64,000 nt of DNA from contig NZ_CP034463.1 of assembly GCF_003955715.1 (NCBI RefSeq), positions 3,348,001 to 3,412,000 of the forward strand, given 5' to 3'. The translations under genes were made by a program, and so were the position numbers. The stretch comes from Streptomyces aquilus (GTDB taxonomy: Bacteria; Actinomycetota; Actinomycetes; Streptomycetales; Streptomycetaceae). Each line of letters starts with the position of its first letter. Position 1 is the stretch's first letter. Below, one piece after another: positions 63,863 through 64,000 of the stretch. Below the pieces are notes generated by a model. The model was not told where the DNA came from and made no database searches. It saw nothing but the letters and a program-made list of their open reading frames with translations.

Positions 63863-64000
63863 CGTCGTGAATCCCTTTCGGTGGGACTGTTCGGGTGAGA
63901 CCCACCCTACGCAGCGATCACGACAGGCCGACGGACGGGCCGAGCACACTGCGTGGCTCAGCCCGTCCGGTTACTACCGGGCGGAGGTCACCGCTTCGAC

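Overview
The window is a stretch of high-GC actinobacterial chromosome, almost certainly Streptomyces. The evidence is the strong third-position GC bias, GTG starts and stop/start overlaps, the ATP-binding/XRE/DUF397 regulatory trio, an SCO2322-family gene, rare TTA (bldA-type) codons, a dispersed GC-rich repeat typical of Streptomyces, and a chromosomal tRNA-Val. I see no phage, plasmid, intact insertion sequence or CRISPR. Most of the window looks like ordinary chromosome with a few accessory modules.

Region 1 (1-8.2 kb): an alpha-toroid protein, a methyltransferase and a family 4 glycosyltransferase overlap as one operon. A KstR-like TetR regulator follows, then an orphan TPP riboswitch pointing into its 3' end, a frameshifted TPR gene, a ferredoxin and an aldehyde dehydrogenase. 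An MBL-fold hydrolase and a SnoaL-like protein are divergent from these. Together with the FadA5-like thiolase and divergent CYP125-like P450 at 18-20.6 kb, this looks like a dispersed steroid or branched side-chain catabolic regulon. Four sites close to the mycobacterial KstR consensus (TnnAACnnGTTnnA) lie in the relevant intergenic regions.

Region 2 (8.2-14.7 kb): a cobalamin riboswitch precedes an ECF-type uptake operon. It encodes a surface alpha-toroid protein (same broad fold class as intrinsic factor/transcobalamin), an SCO2322-family protein, EcfT, a fused double ATPase and an EcfS-like membrane protein.

Region 3 (15-30.7 kb): mixed genes. These include a secreted SLT-domain protein, DUF1275, the ATPase/XRE/DUF397 trio, the thiolase/P450 pair, a flavin monooxygenase downstream of a LuxR-TPR regulator, a GT87-PAP2 fusion, DUF2330 with two TTA codons, FHA, DUF1992 and two paralogous helical proteins, one carrying five 39-bp tandem repeats.

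Region 4 (30.7-37.3 kb): the most striking module. A small trypco2 protein is followed by a 2071-residue protein with an intact trypsin-like triad, a STAND-type NTPase and about 29 repeats of 46 residues (TPR). This is the architecture of NTP-dependent biological-conflict systems known from multicellular bacteria.

Region 5 (37.5-54.1 kb): a 14-TM MFS pump with a C-terminal MarR-like domain, a peptidoglycan-binding protein, HAD, a GDT1-type manganese exporter behind a yybP-ykoY riboswitch, a secreted HNH nuclease, PhoD, a flavoprotein, DoxX, DedA, MBL, PanE-like, tRNA-Val, DUF4097 and a coiled-coil protein.

Region 6 (54.2-64 kb): a Ter stress module. One operon carries an HpcH/HpaI lyase, a fused phosphoribosyltransferase/StiP protein and a HAD phosphatase (predicted nucleoside-like metabolite synthesis). 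Beside it lie three TerD proteins, TerA, a DUF475/TerC-like membrane protein and a peroxiredoxin. A dispersed repeat lies in frame inside the phosphoribosyltransferase gene, and a 65-bp MITE-like element sits between DUF475 and TerA.
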